DNA from: Fidelibacterota bacterium | GTDB taxonomy: Bacteria; Fidelibacterota; Fidelibacteria; Fidelibacterales; Fidelibacteraceae | Direction of reading: 5' to 3' | Assembly: GCA_028716785.1 (NCBI GenBank) | Contig: JAQUPD010000003.1 | Span: 59,146 to 123,145, forward strand | Length of the DNA stretch: 64,000 nucleotides | Shown: in pieces, positions 53,883 through 63,932 of the stretch | How the letters are laid out: the number at the start of each line of letters is the position of its first letter | Numbering within the stretch: the first letter of the stretch is position 1 | Program-made: the position numbers and the translations under genes | The notes under the pieces: model-generated | The model's database searches: none | What the model was told of the DNA's origin: nothing | Seen by the model: only the letters and a program-made list of their open reading frames with translations

Positions 53883-56534
53883 ATGAAAAAAATTATATCG
53901 ATCGTACTGACGCTTTTTGTTGCTGTGTCTGCTTTTGCACAGATAACAGCAATTCGAGACGTTCAATACACAACCAATGCAAGTGGTGATTCCCCTTTGA
54001 ATGGACAAACTGTAACAATATCGGGTATAGTAACAGCAGAACCTTATGCATACAATAACAAGTATTTTTTTATCCAGGATAAAAATGAACCCTGGAGTGG
54101 CATTTGTGTTTATGCTGGTGCCCCCGACGATCTTTTAATATCAGAAGGTGATAGTATAACGATAACTGGTACCGTTGAAGAAAAATATGGCCTTACACGG
54201 CTTTCCAATCCTACCTCTATCGTGATTGAAAAAGAGGGTGTTTTTGGTATTGACCCCCTTGTTGTTACAGCCAATATGATTAATACAGGGTCACCAACTG
54301 CCGAATCGTATGAAGGTGTTCTTGTTAGAATTAAAAATGTCACTATTGCAAATCCTAATGTAGGTTATGGAGAATGGTCCGTCTCGGATGAAACTGGAAC
54401 AGTGATAATTGATAATGGGGATTATTATTTTTGGCCTGAAGAATATGTAAATGTCCTTTCAATAACAGGACCGCTTTTCTACGATTTCAATAATTTTAAA
54501 ATCGCACCTCGCCTTGCGTATGATATTGTAGAAGGGAAAAAAATTGGCGAAAATAAAATTTATACCCGAATCCAGAGAATTCAACAAGTTCGTTATTCAG
54601 ATCTGGTAAAAACAGGTTTTGATGGTGTATCTGACTACTCCTATCTTGTCCGTGAAGAAGGTGATGATACGCTCTTGACAGTGAGAGGCGTTGTAACAAT
54701 GCCAACAGGTATAAGTTATGCTGGAGCGGGTGTAAAATTTATCTTATCGGAAAAAAAAGGTGGCCCCTGGAGTGCTATCCTTTCTTATAACCAAGATTCA
54801 ACGATCTATCCCGTTCTTTTTCAAGGGGATGAGATTGAAATGACAGGCTATGTCGGCGAATATACCACAGCCCCGTCCAATATGACGGAATTTTGGCTTG
54901 TTGGAGATATTAATATTCTAAACTTTGAACAACCACTCCCTGATACCCCTCTTGTTAAAACAGGTGATCTTCGGTGGCCTACCACCGCCGAACAATGGGG
55001 CAATGTTTTTGTGCGAGCTGAAAATGCCGTTGTTACTAAAAATGTCCTTCAATATGAGGAGATGGAAATTGATGATGGATCGGGTGGTGTACTGGTTGAT
55101 GATGACTCAGACAGTTTGCGTGCTTTTATCCCGCCACCCATAGGAACAACAATTGTAAGCATTGTGGGATGGATTTATCATCATTATGGCTTTTATCAAG
55201 ACTCATCAACATATAAAATTGAGCCTTTATATGAACGTGATATTATTGCTGGTGAAGGGCCACCTCTGTTGACAAGTCATTCCAGAAATCCTATGATTCC
55301 TCAATCTACTGAAAGTGCAACTGTTTCTTTTCAAGCTGTTACTCCTCGAGATATTGCCGAAGCTAAAATATTTTATCGTTTGAATAACACAGGCACCTAC
55401 TCCGAACTTGTAATGACGGAGGGGGAAAATAAGTTTTTCAGCGTAGAAATTCCTCCTCAAGTAGAAAATACTTTCGTTGATTATTACTTCTATGTAAAAG
55501 ATGAATTTGATGGTGTAAGTTATTATCCTTCAGAATATAAGACTGAAAATTTTTCTTATGTTGTTTTGAATACAAATCCTCAAATTCGGGATATTCAATA
55601 TACCCATTGGGCTAACGGAATGTCTCCACTTCGTGACGCAACGGTTACGGTCACTGGATATATTACCGCGGGTATTGACTTTGTGATAAATTTTACCGAT
55701 AGTGATGTTACTGCTCTTCCCATGGCCGATGAATCAGGGACTTGGAATAGCATTTACATCCTCGGGACCCCTGATCAATTATCAAATCTTTCGTATGGAC
55801 AAAAAGTGACTGTCACTGGAAAAGTAGATGAAAATTATGATAATTACTGGCGGTGGTCTGGCAATACCTATCTTGTTGTCGATTCCCTTCATGCAGGTGA
55901 AATATCACAACCTCCTGCTGCTTCTAGAGTTTCAATTGCAACAATTGCAGCCAATCATGAAGCTTATGAAGGGGTTGAAGTTAATCTTACTGGTATGCTG
56001 ATCGTCGAATCTATCAACCAGTACGACATAACCATTAAAGATGTAGAAAGTGGTGCTACACTCCTCCTGGATGATGACTGCGTTGCTTCCAATGTTTTTA
56101 ATGTTGTTAGCTATAACTATGCCACCATACAGGAAGATACGTTACGTCCTGGTAATGAGTTGTTAATCGTTAACGGTGTGTATATGTATAGTTATAACAC
56201 ATACAAGATTGAAGTCCGAGATGCAACAGATCTCGGAGGTATTTCTGCCATAGAACCTATTATTCCTACAACGTACGCTCTTCATCAAAACTATCCGAAT
56301 CCTTTTAATCCCTCAACAACTATCTCTTTTGATCTTCCCGACTACAACTTGGTTAAAATCAATGTCTATAATGTAAAAGGGCAACTCGTTCAGACCTTGG
56401 TAAATAACACAATGTATGTCCCTGGCCATCATACGATTAGGTGGTATCCGTCTAATCTCAGTAGTGGGATTTATTTGTATCAGATTCAAGCCGGAGATTT
56501 TAAAGCCACAAAAAAAATGACATATCTCAAATAA
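53883..56534 (+). CDS. secreted OB-fold repeat protein with type IX-like sorting tail
   Basis: An 883-residue protein with a signal peptide (about 1-20, 'VAVSAFAQ'). At least two clear repeats, beginning 'IRDVQYTTNASGDSPLNGQT' and 'IRDIQYTHWANGMSPLRDAT', are OB-fold (YhcR/DUF5689-like) modules in which a 'VTVTGKV' or 'ITITGTV' strand closes the fold; further less clear copies lie around 225-345 and 690-790. The last 90 residues are a canonical FCB sorting tail: 'LHQNYPNPFNPSTTISF', 'VKINVYNVKGQLVQTL', 'SSGIYLYQIQAGDF'. An AAAGGAAG lies upstream. It would be exported to the surface. Confidence 0.82.
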   Translation: MKKIISIVLTLFVAVSAFAQITAIRDVQYTTNASGDSPLNGQTVTISGIVTAEPYAYNNKYFFIQDKNEPWSGICVYAGAPDDLLISEGDSITITGTVEEKYGLTRLSNPTSIVIEKEGVFGIDPLVVTANMINTGSPTAESYEGVLVRIKNVTIANPNVGYGEWSVSDETGTVIIDNGDYYFWPEEYVNVLSITGPLFYDFNNFKIAPRLAYDIVEGKKIGENKIYTRIQRIQQVRYSDLVKTGFDGVSDYSYLVREEGDDTLLTVRGVVTMPTGISYAGAGVKFILSEKKGGPWSAILSYNQDSTIYPVLFQGDEIEMTGYVGEYTTAPSNMTEFWLVGDINILNFEQPLPDTPLVKTGDLRWPTTAEQWGNVFVRAENAVVTKNVLQYEEMEIDDGSGGVLVDDDSDSLRAFIPPPIGTTIVSIVGWIYHHYGFYQDSSTYKIEPLYERDIIAGEGPPLLTSHSRNPMIPQSTESATVSFQAVTPRDIAEAKIFYRLNNTGTYSELVMTEGENKFFSVEIPPQVENTFVDYYFYVKDEFDGVSYYPSEYKTENFSYVVLNTNPQIRDIQYTHWANGMSPLRDATVTVTGYITAGIDFVINFTDSDVTALPMADESGTWNSIYILGTPDQLSNLSYGQKVTVTGKVDENYDNYWRWSGNTYLVVDSLHAGEISQPPAASRVSIATIAANHEAYEGVEVNLTGMLIVESINQYDITIKDVESGATLLLDDDCVASNVFNVVSYNYATIQEDTLRPGNELLIVNGVYMYSYNTYKIEVRDATDLGGISAIEPIIPTTYALHQNYPNPFNPSTTISFDLPDYNLVKINVYNVKGQLVQTLVNNTMYVPGHHTIRWYPSNLSSGIYLYQIQAGDFKATKKMTYLK

Positions 56535-56544
56535 AAGATAAATA

Positions 56545-56568
56545 AGAGGGGAGCAATGCCTCCCCTCT
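56545..56568 (+). promoter_or_regulatory. perfect 9-base hairpin between two exported-protein genes
   Basis: AGAGGGGAG pairs exactly with CTCCCCTCT across a 6-base loop (CAATGC). There is no T-run after it, so it is not a standard terminator. It could slow RNA decay or polymerase between the two genes, or control entry to the ATG at 56572/56584. Confidence 0.5.
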
Positions 56569-56583
56569 ATCATGAGGCTTTTC

Positions 56584-58086
56584 ATGAAATCCAAAATACT
56601 ATTGATTACAGTTTTTTTCAGTTTCCTATTCTTTTGGACATGTGATAATCCTTTTATTGAAGATTTACCAGAGCCAAACCCTTTCAATATGCCACCAGAA
56701 ACCCATATTGCTTTTATCTATGAACCCGATACCCTTTTAGTTGAAGGTGATTACTGGATTAATAATGAGGATACCATCTATCTTGGAAAAGATGAAATCA
56801 TAAAGTTAGGGCTTGATACAACCATTAGTGTAAAAGAAGTTTTTTGGTGGGGTGACGATCCCGATGGAGAAATTATTGGATATTATTATCAGTGGAGTTT
56901 CATGTCAGAACCTCTCTTTACCACCCAGGAATCTGATACGTTCTTTTTGCCCTTAAGAGCAAAGTTTGATATTTATAGTCTTAAAGTATGGGCTATGGAT
57001 AATGATAGCCTCGTTGATCCCTCGCCCGCAATCATCAGTTTCCCTGTCTTTAATTCACCTCCTCACTTGGAATGGAAATATAATTCTCTTCCGACCGTCG
57101 CTTCATCTCCCGATGTTGTCCATCAATCCTTTACACACCATTCTTTTTTCTGGGATGTTACTGATATGGATGGCAATGAAACGGTGACAGACATTTTTTG
57201 GGCATTAGATGATACAAGTTCATGGAATCGTCTCGATGGAAATCAGCGTTCAATTTTCCTGAAAGACCTCTCCCCCGGCCCTCATAGAATTTTTATTCAG
57301 GCGCAAGATATTGCGGGTGCAAAATCCAATATTTTATCGTTTCCTGATCCTGAAGATAAAAATCATCCCAATGGATGGAATGTCAAACAACCCATTGGAG
57401 ATTATTTGATAGTTAATGATTATGCCAGCGATCAACTCAATTACGATCATCAAAATTTTTATAGAAACATTTTTAATAACATAGTTGGTGAGGATAATTA
57501 CTCTATTTGGGAAATTGGTTCAGGTGATAATAATCCACACAATGCTGTCCCTTACAGTACGCAAGATATAGAATATAATCTGAGTTATTTTAAAAATGTC
57601 TTTTGGTTTACCTTCCGGGGTGAAAATTCCATTAATCAATCAGCATTAGCTCTTACGCACTTTGTGGCAGACGGGGGCATTCTTTTTATGAATAATGCTA
57701 TGAAAGGTGGGACACTAGCAGATACAACCTGGAGCTTTACGAGCATTGATACGATGTATTTTTTTAGCAAAACAGGACGAATTTTAACAGGAACCGAAAT
57801 TGAAGCCTTTTGGGAGGACCCATTCCTTGATTCAACCTTGGCATTATCCTTAGGTATGACACTTGCAGATAGATTGTGGGCCATTGAACCAGGTCCTGGA
57901 GCAAAAATCCGATACCGTTTTAAAGATGCAGGACCAAATGGTACTGCCTATACGGGCGCACCCGGTGTAATGACAGAAACACCTATCAATGAGGGTGTTT
58001 GTTTTTATATGACCATTCCTTTGTACTATTGCAATGGGAATGGAAATGTTGATATACTATTCAAGCATATTTTCAAGTTGGAATAA
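56584..58086 (+). CDS. lipoprotein of the exported-protein run, function unknown
   Basis: The product is 500 residues from the ATG at 56584 (TGAGG about 7 bases upstream); an ATG at 56572 would start 4 bases after the hairpin. A hydrophobic leader ends at Cys in 'FLFFWTCDN', probably a lipobox. An Ig/cadherin-like stretch with 'WWGDDPDGEIIGYYYQWSF' and 'LKVWAMDNDSLVDPSP' lies near residues 100-160 and repeats as 'FWDVTDMDGNETVTDIFWAL'. The C-terminal half has no known domain. It ends by TAATG overlap with the next gene. Confidence 0.72.
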   Translation: MKSKILLITVFFSFLFFWTCDNPFIEDLPEPNPFNMPPETHIAFIYEPDTLLVEGDYWINNEDTIYLGKDEIIKLGLDTTISVKEVFWWGDDPDGEIIGYYYQWSFMSEPLFTTQESDTFFLPLRAKFDIYSLKVWAMDNDSLVDPSPAIISFPVFNSPPHLEWKYNSLPTVASSPDVVHQSFTHHSFFWDVTDMDGNETVTDIFWALDDTSSWNRLDGNQRSIFLKDLSPGPHRIFIQAQDIAGAKSNILSFPDPEDKNHPNGWNVKQPIGDYLIVNDYASDQLNYDHQNFYRNIFNNIVGEDNYSIWEIGSGDNNPHNAVPYSTQDIEYNLSYFKNVFWFTFRGENSINQSALALTHFVADGGILFMNNAMKGGTLADTTWSFTSIDTMYFFSKTGRILTGTEIEAFWEDPFLDSTLALSLGMTLADRLWAIEPGPGAKIRYRFKDAGPNGTAYTGAPGVMTETPINEGVCFYMTIPLYYCNGNGNVDILFKHIFKLE

Positions 58087-60782
58087 TGAAAACATTACAC
58101 AAATCTCTCCTAGCAGTTTTATGCCTTGTTGGAACACTTTCAGCAGCAACAATTCGTGGAACTGTTACGGATAAAAAAACAGGGGAACCACTTCCTGGTG
58201 CTAATATTATTTTGAAAGGAACTTATTACGGGGCAGCAACAGATTTGGATGGTAATTATGTGATACCTGATATATCCCCAGGGAGTTATGATCTTGAAAT
58301 TTCTATGATTGGCTATACAAAGCAGTTACATGGTGGTATTGAACTAAAAAAAGATGAAATTCGTGTTCTCAATATTATTCTTGAACCTACGGTTCTTGCC
58401 CTTGGTCAGGAAATTACAGTTATCGGAGAGCGCCCTATCATTGATGCTGATAATACATCCTCTTCTGTTGGTTTTAGAGCTTCAGACCTCGAAAATAAGA
58501 TTGTAGAAAGTGTTGGTGATATTATTTCCCAACAAGCTGGCGTTTCAAAGGGGGGCGATAATGAAATCCATATCCGGGGTGGTCGCGTTGATGAGGGACA
58601 GTTTATTGTTGATGGCCTTTCTATCAAAGATCCACTGACAGGCGCAACCAATAGCCTCTATGTAAATCCTAATGCTATTAAAGAGTTGGAATTTATCACA
58701 GGTGGATTTAATGCTGAATACGGACAAGCAATGTCTGGTATTATTGATGTAAAATTAAAAGAAGGCTCCGATACTTACGAAGGATCTGCTCGGTATAAAA
58801 CTGATAATATCTTACCCAATAATTTTAATACTGATAATATAGAATTTACGCTCGGTGGCCCCCTCTTTTCTAATCATATAAATCTTTTACCTGGAAGTAT
58901 TTCTTTTTTCATAAGTGGCTATCTTAACATGACAGACACTTATTTGCCTGGAGCTGAAAAATTATACCCTTATCGGGAATGGACAAAAGTTTTTTCAAAG
59001 CGACATTCAAATAATTTTAGTAGCATGGTAAAATTAAATTGGAAAATTACACAAAAGAAAAAATTTGCGATTTCCTATAATCACAGTGCTAATATCTACC
59101 AGGAATACAATTATGCTTATAAAGAAATTTTGGATAATTACCCAACAACAACGAGAGAATCTCAAGTAATTAATGCCATGTGGACTCACACACTAAATTC
59201 TACACTCTTTTATAATGTAAATCTTGGATATTTCTATACAGGGAAACACGAAGCCGTTCAAAATAAACATTGGACAGAGTATGAAGAAATGCTTGACCTT
59301 GATCCTACAACTTACACGCCCTTAGATACTTTTGGTCGAATACTTGTTAATAGTGGAGATGAATTTTGGGATCATGGTGATGCCCCAAACTGGTACGATT
59401 ATTACAGTAAAAATATCTCTCTTGAAACAGATATTACCTGGCAACCTAATACACGTCATACCGTAAAAGGGGGATTCAATCATCGAAATACTTACATGCA
59501 AGTAATTGATATTTATAAACCCTGGGTTGGCAACAATGGCTTTGGAGAATCATACGATTTTTATGAAGTCCAACCTGCTGATGGTGCTGTATATATTCAA
59601 GATAAAATTACCTTTGAAGGAATGATTGCCAATATTGGCCTTCGGTATGACTATTGGATTATTGGTAAATATGTAGAAGATGTGGTCAATAATCCTGATA
59701 TTTTTACAATGACACCCGAAGGGAAAAAGCTCTTTCTTCATGAAACATATTCCCTTCTCGGCCGCAGAGCCAAAGGCCATATTAGTCCACGTATCGGTAT
59801 AAGTCATCCCGTTACTGATAGCGATGTTCTTTACTTTAATTATGGACATTTTAGTCAATTACCCACATATAATTATGTTTATGCAAATCTTACTAGTCGG
59901 TCAGATAATCCTTATTCACTGATAGGAAATCCGAATCTTAATCCTAAAACAACTGTTGCCTATGAAATCGGATTAAAACATAAATTTTCCAGTTCCACAG
60001 CAATCGAATTTAAAGCGTATTATAAAGATATGTTTGATTATGAAACAGCCCAGAGAATAACAAGTTTTAATCCACTTTTGGGCAACTATAGTATGCTTAT
60101 TTATATTAATGCAGACTACGCTCGATCTCGGGGAATTGAAATCATTTTCCGCCAGCTATATGGTCAGTATTTTTCTGGAGATGCTTCTTTTTCCTATTCT
60201 ATTAGTACAGGAAAATCTTCCAGACCTGATGATAATTTGCTGATTGAAGCAGGAATGCTTTCGCAAAAACCCCTTTCTGAAAATTATCTATCCTGGGATC
60301 AACCTTTCCGATTAACAGGGAATCTTCGGTTTCATGTCAACGAAGACACATCCCCTCGATTCTTTGGCATGCGCATACCCAATCACTGGAAACTAAACAT
60401 TCATTTTGATGCTCAATCAGGCTCCCGATATACAAAGAGTGTCGCAACAGATACTTTGTTGATGGATGATGGCACATGGGTTTTTTTTGGTACAAGCATG
60501 TCGGATAATCCCTATGGTGCCATTGCTGATCCTTACATAACAATTGATGTAAAATTCACTAAGGATTTTTACTATAAATCTCTCCAATATGGATTCTTTA
60601 TCGATGCTGAAAATGTCTTCAATCATAAAATTCCGCGTCGAATAAATCCCTTTACAGGAAAACCCTATGATCCGGGAGAAATTATCCCCTATACCTATTA
60701 TAAAGGGCAAAATCCTAATTATGACCCAGCCAGGTATTATGCTCCTCGTCAGATTTCTGTTGGATTTCTTTTGAACTTTTAA
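58086..60782 (+). CDS. TonB-dependent receptor with CarboxypepD-regulatory N-domain (second)
   Basis: An 898-residue SusC-like receptor. Signal peptide (about 1-21), carboxypeptidase-regulatory domain (about 22-105: 'GEPLPGANIILKG', 'DLDGNYVIPDISPGSYDLEI'), plug (about 130-225: 'VGDIISQQAGVSKGGDNEIH', 'RGGRVDEGQFIVDGL', 'GGFNAEYGQAMSGIIDV') and a beta barrel ending 'YYAPRQISVGFLLNF'. Unlike the receptor at 27.5 kb it is next to a PorV-like protein rather than a lone lipoprotein, and only part of the barrel is similar between them. It probably serves the same substrate as the flanking lipoproteins. Confidence 0.9.
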   Translation: MKTLHKSLLAVLCLVGTLSAATIRGTVTDKKTGEPLPGANIILKGTYYGAATDLDGNYVIPDISPGSYDLEISMIGYTKQLHGGIELKKDEIRVLNIILEPTVLALGQEITVIGERPIIDADNTSSSVGFRASDLENKIVESVGDIISQQAGVSKGGDNEIHIRGGRVDEGQFIVDGLSIKDPLTGATNSLYVNPNAIKELEFITGGFNAEYGQAMSGIIDVKLKEGSDTYEGSARYKTDNILPNNFNTDNIEFTLGGPLFSNHINLLPGSISFFISGYLNMTDTYLPGAEKLYPYREWTKVFSKRHSNNFSSMVKLNWKITQKKKFAISYNHSANIYQEYNYAYKEILDNYPTTTRESQVINAMWTHTLNSTLFYNVNLGYFYTGKHEAVQNKHWTEYEEMLDLDPTTYTPLDTFGRILVNSGDEFWDHGDAPNWYDYYSKNISLETDITWQPNTRHTVKGGFNHRNTYMQVIDIYKPWVGNNGFGESYDFYEVQPADGAVYIQDKITFEGMIANIGLRYDYWIIGKYVEDVVNNPDIFTMTPEGKKLFLHETYSLLGRRAKGHISPRIGISHPVTDSDVLYFNYGHFSQLPTYNYVYANLTSRSDNPYSLIGNPNLNPKTTVAYEIGLKHKFSSSTAIEFKAYYKDMFDYETAQRITSFNPLLGNYSMLIYINADYARSRGIEIIFRQLYGQYFSGDASFSYSISTGKSSRPDDNLLIEAGMLSQKPLSENYLSWDQPFRLTGNLRFHVNEDTSPRFFGMRIPNHWKLNIHFDAQSGSRYTKSVATDTLLMDDGTWVFFGTSMSDNPYGAIADPYITIDVKFTKDFYYKSLQYGFFIDAENVFNHKIPRRINPFTGKPYDPGEIIPYTYYKGQNPNYDPARYYAPRQISVGFLLNF

Positions 60783-60793
60783 GAGCGGAACCG

Positions 60794-61786
60794 TTGAATA
60801 TGAAAAATTTATTAAAAATTCTGATTTCTTTTTTGATAGCTGTTTCATTAGAAGCGGATGGCATTTTTCCTCAGTTAGGTGGACAACGCGCAGGGACTTC
60901 CTCCTTCACTTTTTTAAAAATAAAACCCAATGCACGTGCTTATGGAATGGCTGAATCTTATATTGCCCTTAGCAGAGATGCTTCAATCATCCAATACAAT
61001 CCAGCAGGACTCACACAGATTGATGCACCTTCAATAACTTTTAGCCATCTCGACTGGTATATCGATATTAGTTATGAATATTTAGCCTTTAGTTATCCTT
61101 TCCGATCGTGGGCAATTGGTTTTGAAACCGGAACCCTCCACATGCCAGCAATGGAAATTACCACAGAATATAAACCCTATGGGGCTGGAGAATATTTTAA
61201 TTTTTCTGATTACTTTTTTGGACTCTCGTTTTCCCGAAAAATGACTGAACGCTTTAGTTTTGGTATCACAGGACGTATCGCTTTTGAAGAATATCTTTCT
61301 TTTAAAAGCAATACCCTTTTATTGGATTTGGGGACCTTTTATTATACCGGCTATAAAGACCTTAGAATTGCTGTGGCTTTTTTGAATTTTGGCTCTCCCT
61401 CAGCACCCGATGGAACATACGAATATGTCAACAAAGATGGAATTTTAGAGGAAAGAGAGTATGAAAAATTTGCGCCACCAACCACTTTTCACCTTGGCTC
61501 TGCCATAACCCTCTATGAAAACAATATCCTAAATTTTCTAATTTCAGCCCAATTAAATCATCCTGTTGATAATTCTGAATATTTTGCCTTCGGAGGTGAA
61601 TTTACCTTTTTAAAAACTCTTTCTTTACGCGCTGGCTATAGTACAAATGACGATAAAAATCCCTTGTCATTGGGTGCTGGGTTTTCGGCTGAAATATGGG
61701 GACAGTCTCTTAGGATTGATTATGCTTACAGAGACAATAAATATCTGAATCCAACCCAACAAATTCAAATTTCTTATAATTTTTAG
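60794..61786 (+). CDS. PorV/PorQ family outer-membrane protein
   Basis: A 330-residue barrel-type protein (331 codons). A TTG start at 60794 or an ATG at 60800 are both possible. Signal peptide about 1-21. Family features are 'FTFLKIKPNARAYGMAESYI' then 'ALSRDASIIQYNPAGLTQID', as in PorV/PorQ/UPF0164 proteins of type IX systems, then amphipathic strands to 'ISYNF'. In type IX secretion PorV is an outer-membrane shuttle that carries cargo with sorting tails. It lies between the receptor and lipoprotein, consistent with service to this gene run. Confidence 0.82.
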   Translation: MNMKNLLKILISFLIAVSLEADGIFPQLGGQRAGTSSFTFLKIKPNARAYGMAESYIALSRDASIIQYNPAGLTQIDAPSITFSHLDWYIDISYEYLAFSYPFRSWAIGFETGTLHMPAMEITTEYKPYGAGEYFNFSDYFFGLSFSRKMTERFSFGITGRIAFEEYLSFKSNTLLLDLGTFYYTGYKDLRIAVAFLNFGSPSAPDGTYEYVNKDGILEEREYEKFAPPTTFHLGSAITLYENNILNFLISAQLNHPVDNSEYFAFGGEFTFLKTLSLRAGYSTNDDKNPLSLGAGFSAEIWGQSLRIDYAYRDNKYLNPTQQIQISYNF

Positions 61787-61794
61787 GATAACCC

Positions 61795-63165
61795 ATGAAA
61801 AAAACCCTTCATATTTTCCTCTTTTTCTTCATAATAACCTTATTGGGTTGTATTGATACCATGGATTTACCCACAGCAGTTACAGATACTCCAAAAGGGA
61901 TTAGTAGTGATAAAGATGCATACATTGAACTGACACCCCGTTGGTCTTTTGAAGAGTTAGGAGTTTCAGATATTCGTGACATGGTTGTTGCTAAAGATGG
62001 ACGACTTTATCTAGCTGATCCTAAATCCAACAAAATATCCGTTATACGGACAAGCGGCAGCATTGAAGAAGGAGTTTATGACACATTACGCTCTCTGATT
62101 GTTCATAATCATCAAATTTCTCCCTTCTCGGTTACGGTTGATAGCCGCTTTATTGTATATTTTACTGATAAAAGTGATACCGTATACGCATGGTTTCAAT
62201 ATATGAATATGGTAGAAATTGAAGGAATTGTTACATCCTTTAACTACCTGGTGAATAACGAAATGGTTACAGCAAATCCTCTTGTGGGTGAATTTAATGA
62301 AGCTTATCGACGTATTCCCGGAAGCGAAATTCTCGACACAAATCCATCGCGTCTTGATTCCCTCTTAAAACCCTTGCCAATTTATATTTCACGTGCTAAA
62401 GAAAATTCAGTAGCAACAATTGATCCTGTAACGGGAGAAGCTTTAGGGAATAATCCTGTTTATGCCAAATTAGCAAAATCGTTTAATGCCATTGCTCCAG
62501 AAGGTTCTGATATGCGTACCATTGCCGTTATGGATTCTTTGAACAATCGATTGATAAAATTTAGACTCCTTCCAACTGTATTGGTAAAATTAAAAAATGG
62601 GCGGTTCATTTGGCATTACAAAGGAGTTTACGAAAATTTTATAGCCGAACAGGGAACGGGAGCTGGCACTGTCTCTAAACCTGTGAGCCTTTACAGCGAT
62701 CCATCTGGAAATCTCCTCTATACACAACTGGGGGATTATTTTGGCATTCACAAACTTCAATATCGAAATGGAAATTATTCATCTGCTTTCTCTTTAGGAC
62801 TTAATGATATCATGGATTTGGATCGTTTTGAAGCAGCAATGGATGTGGTTGTTGGAGATGATGCATCCATTTTTGTTCTCGATTCAGCACTCCATGCGGT
62901 CTTAAAATTTAGTGCTAATGGAGATTTTCAAAAATTTGTTGCTGTTCGTGAAGAATGGATTCAGATATCCGATACAACATGGATTGATGGGCAAGCAACT
63001 GTGAAAGATACTTTAATTCAAACAGCGTTTCATGATTTACTGGATTCACCACAATGCTTAGCATTCTATAACGATGTTCTTTATGTCGCTGATAGAGGCC
63101 ATAAAAAAGTGCTTCGCTTTACACGAACAAAAGCTGCAATTGAAGATCCTAATCCTTATGATTAA
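61795..63165 (+). CDS. beta-propeller-like lipoprotein (NHL-type) of the exported-protein run
   Basis: A 456-residue lipoprotein (lipobox 'ITLLGC'). Short repeated blades of the NHL type are suggested by 'IRDMVVAKDGRLYLADPKSN', 'AMDVVVGDDASIFVLDSALH' and 'LAFYNDVLYVADRGHKKVLR'. The propeller fold is inferred. It is only 8 bases downstream of the PorV-like gene and is the last gene of the run. No catalytic residues are recognisable. Confidence 0.65.
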   Translation: MKKTLHIFLFFFIITLLGCIDTMDLPTAVTDTPKGISSDKDAYIELTPRWSFEELGVSDIRDMVVAKDGRLYLADPKSNKISVIRTSGSIEEGVYDTLRSLIVHNHQISPFSVTVDSRFIVYFTDKSDTVYAWFQYMNMVEIEGIVTSFNYLVNNEMVTANPLVGEFNEAYRRIPGSEILDTNPSRLDSLLKPLPIYISRAKENSVATIDPVTGEALGNNPVYAKLAKSFNAIAPEGSDMRTIAVMDSLNNRLIKFRLLPTVLVKLKNGRFIWHYKGVYENFIAEQGTGAGTVSKPVSLYSDPSGNLLYTQLGDYFGIHKLQYRNGNYSSAFSLGLNDIMDLDRFEAAMDVVVGDDASIFVLDSALHAVLKFSANGDFQKFVAVREEWIQISDTTWIDGQATVKDTLIQTAFHDLLDSPQCLAFYNDVLYVADRGHKKVLRFTRTKAAIEDPNPYD

Positions 63166-63201
63166 GCATAGGATAAATCTGATACTATAGATTTAGAAGA
63201 T

Positions 63202-63545
63202 TTAGATTTCGTGTTGTTCCACAAGGATGGCGGTAATGAGTCTCAGACACGATTCCTAATTGGGAAAAAGGCGTGCGACACGTGTTCGCCTTTTAATCTC
63301 CTGATTCAAGTGTTCCAACCCGTTGCTGGTCCTAATTCTTCTACGATGAGATTTAGGAAAATCATACACCGTCAGGGCTTCTTCGATCTATCCTGAAGCC
63401 AGTTACAAAATGCCGGAGCTTTGTCTGCATAGGTTTTACAGACTGTCTCTGTTTTTGTCTGAGCCTCTTCTTTGCTGTTCGTATTAAAAATAGCTTTTAC
63501 CGCGTCTGTCACTTATTTTCTCATGCTTTTAGACGGAGAATAGGC
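63202..63545 (-). pseudogene. 3' remnant of an IS256-family (mutator) transposase
   Basis: On the minus strand two frames together give the conserved C-terminal part of IS256-type transposases: 'VTDAVKAIFNTNSKEEA' and 'YADKAPAFCNWLQ', a frameshift, then 'EEALTVYDFPKSHRRRIR', 'TSNGLEHLNQEIKRRTRVA' (the catalytic Glu is in GLEHLN) and 'RLFPN', a TAA stop, 'ESCLRLITAILVEQHE'. The frameshift, the internal stop and a further stop upstream make it dead. The N-terminal two thirds are absent. It ends close to the FG-GAP fragment. Confidence 0.85.
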
Positions 63546-63653
63546 CTAAGCATTTTGCTGAAAATGACATTGACATTGTTGCCACAGGATAATGAGAGTA
63601 AACCGCCAAGAGAGTTGATTTTAACCCTGAATAATCATAGTATTTTTAAAAGA

Positions 63654-63884
63654 TTGACAATATTTATAATGTTTATAACAAGCTTTGCCTATGCAGAGCC
63701 TGATTTTCATTTACTCATGACCCTTCAGGGAGAATCCCCCGGTGATGCTTTCAGTACGGTTGTCGGATTGGGAGATTTCAATCAGGATGGATACGACGAT
63801 TTTGCTGTAGGTGGTTACAAAGGAAATTATGTTAATATATACTACGGAAGCAGCAGCCCCGATACCTGTCATCGGGCACTTTAA
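63654..63884 (+). pseudogene. FG-GAP repeat surface protein, 5' fragment
   Basis: A signal-peptide-like start ('TIFIMFITSFAYAEPDF', TTG at 63654 or ATG at 63669) leads into one integrin-alpha/FG-GAP unit: 'GDAFSTVVGLGDFNQDGYDD', 'FAVGGYKGNYVNIYYGSSSP'. Such repeats form calcium-binding propellers in secreted proteins of this group. The frame stops at 63884 within the direct-repeat end of an adjacent mobile element, so the rest of the gene is cut off. The upstream part of the open frame before 63650 is probably scar sequence. Confidence 0.7.
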
Positions 63885-63918
63885 AATGCACCAGTCGTGG
63901 GCACTTCAAAATGCACCA
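63874..63918. repeat. two 20-base direct repeats, terminal sites of the mobile element
   Basis: GGGCACTTTAAAATGCACCA (63874-63893) recurs at 63899-63918 with a single T to C change, 25 bases apart. The spacing and sequence suit transposase-binding sites in an element terminus. Confidence 0.75.
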
Positions 63919-63932
63919 CCTGGGAGATAAGT

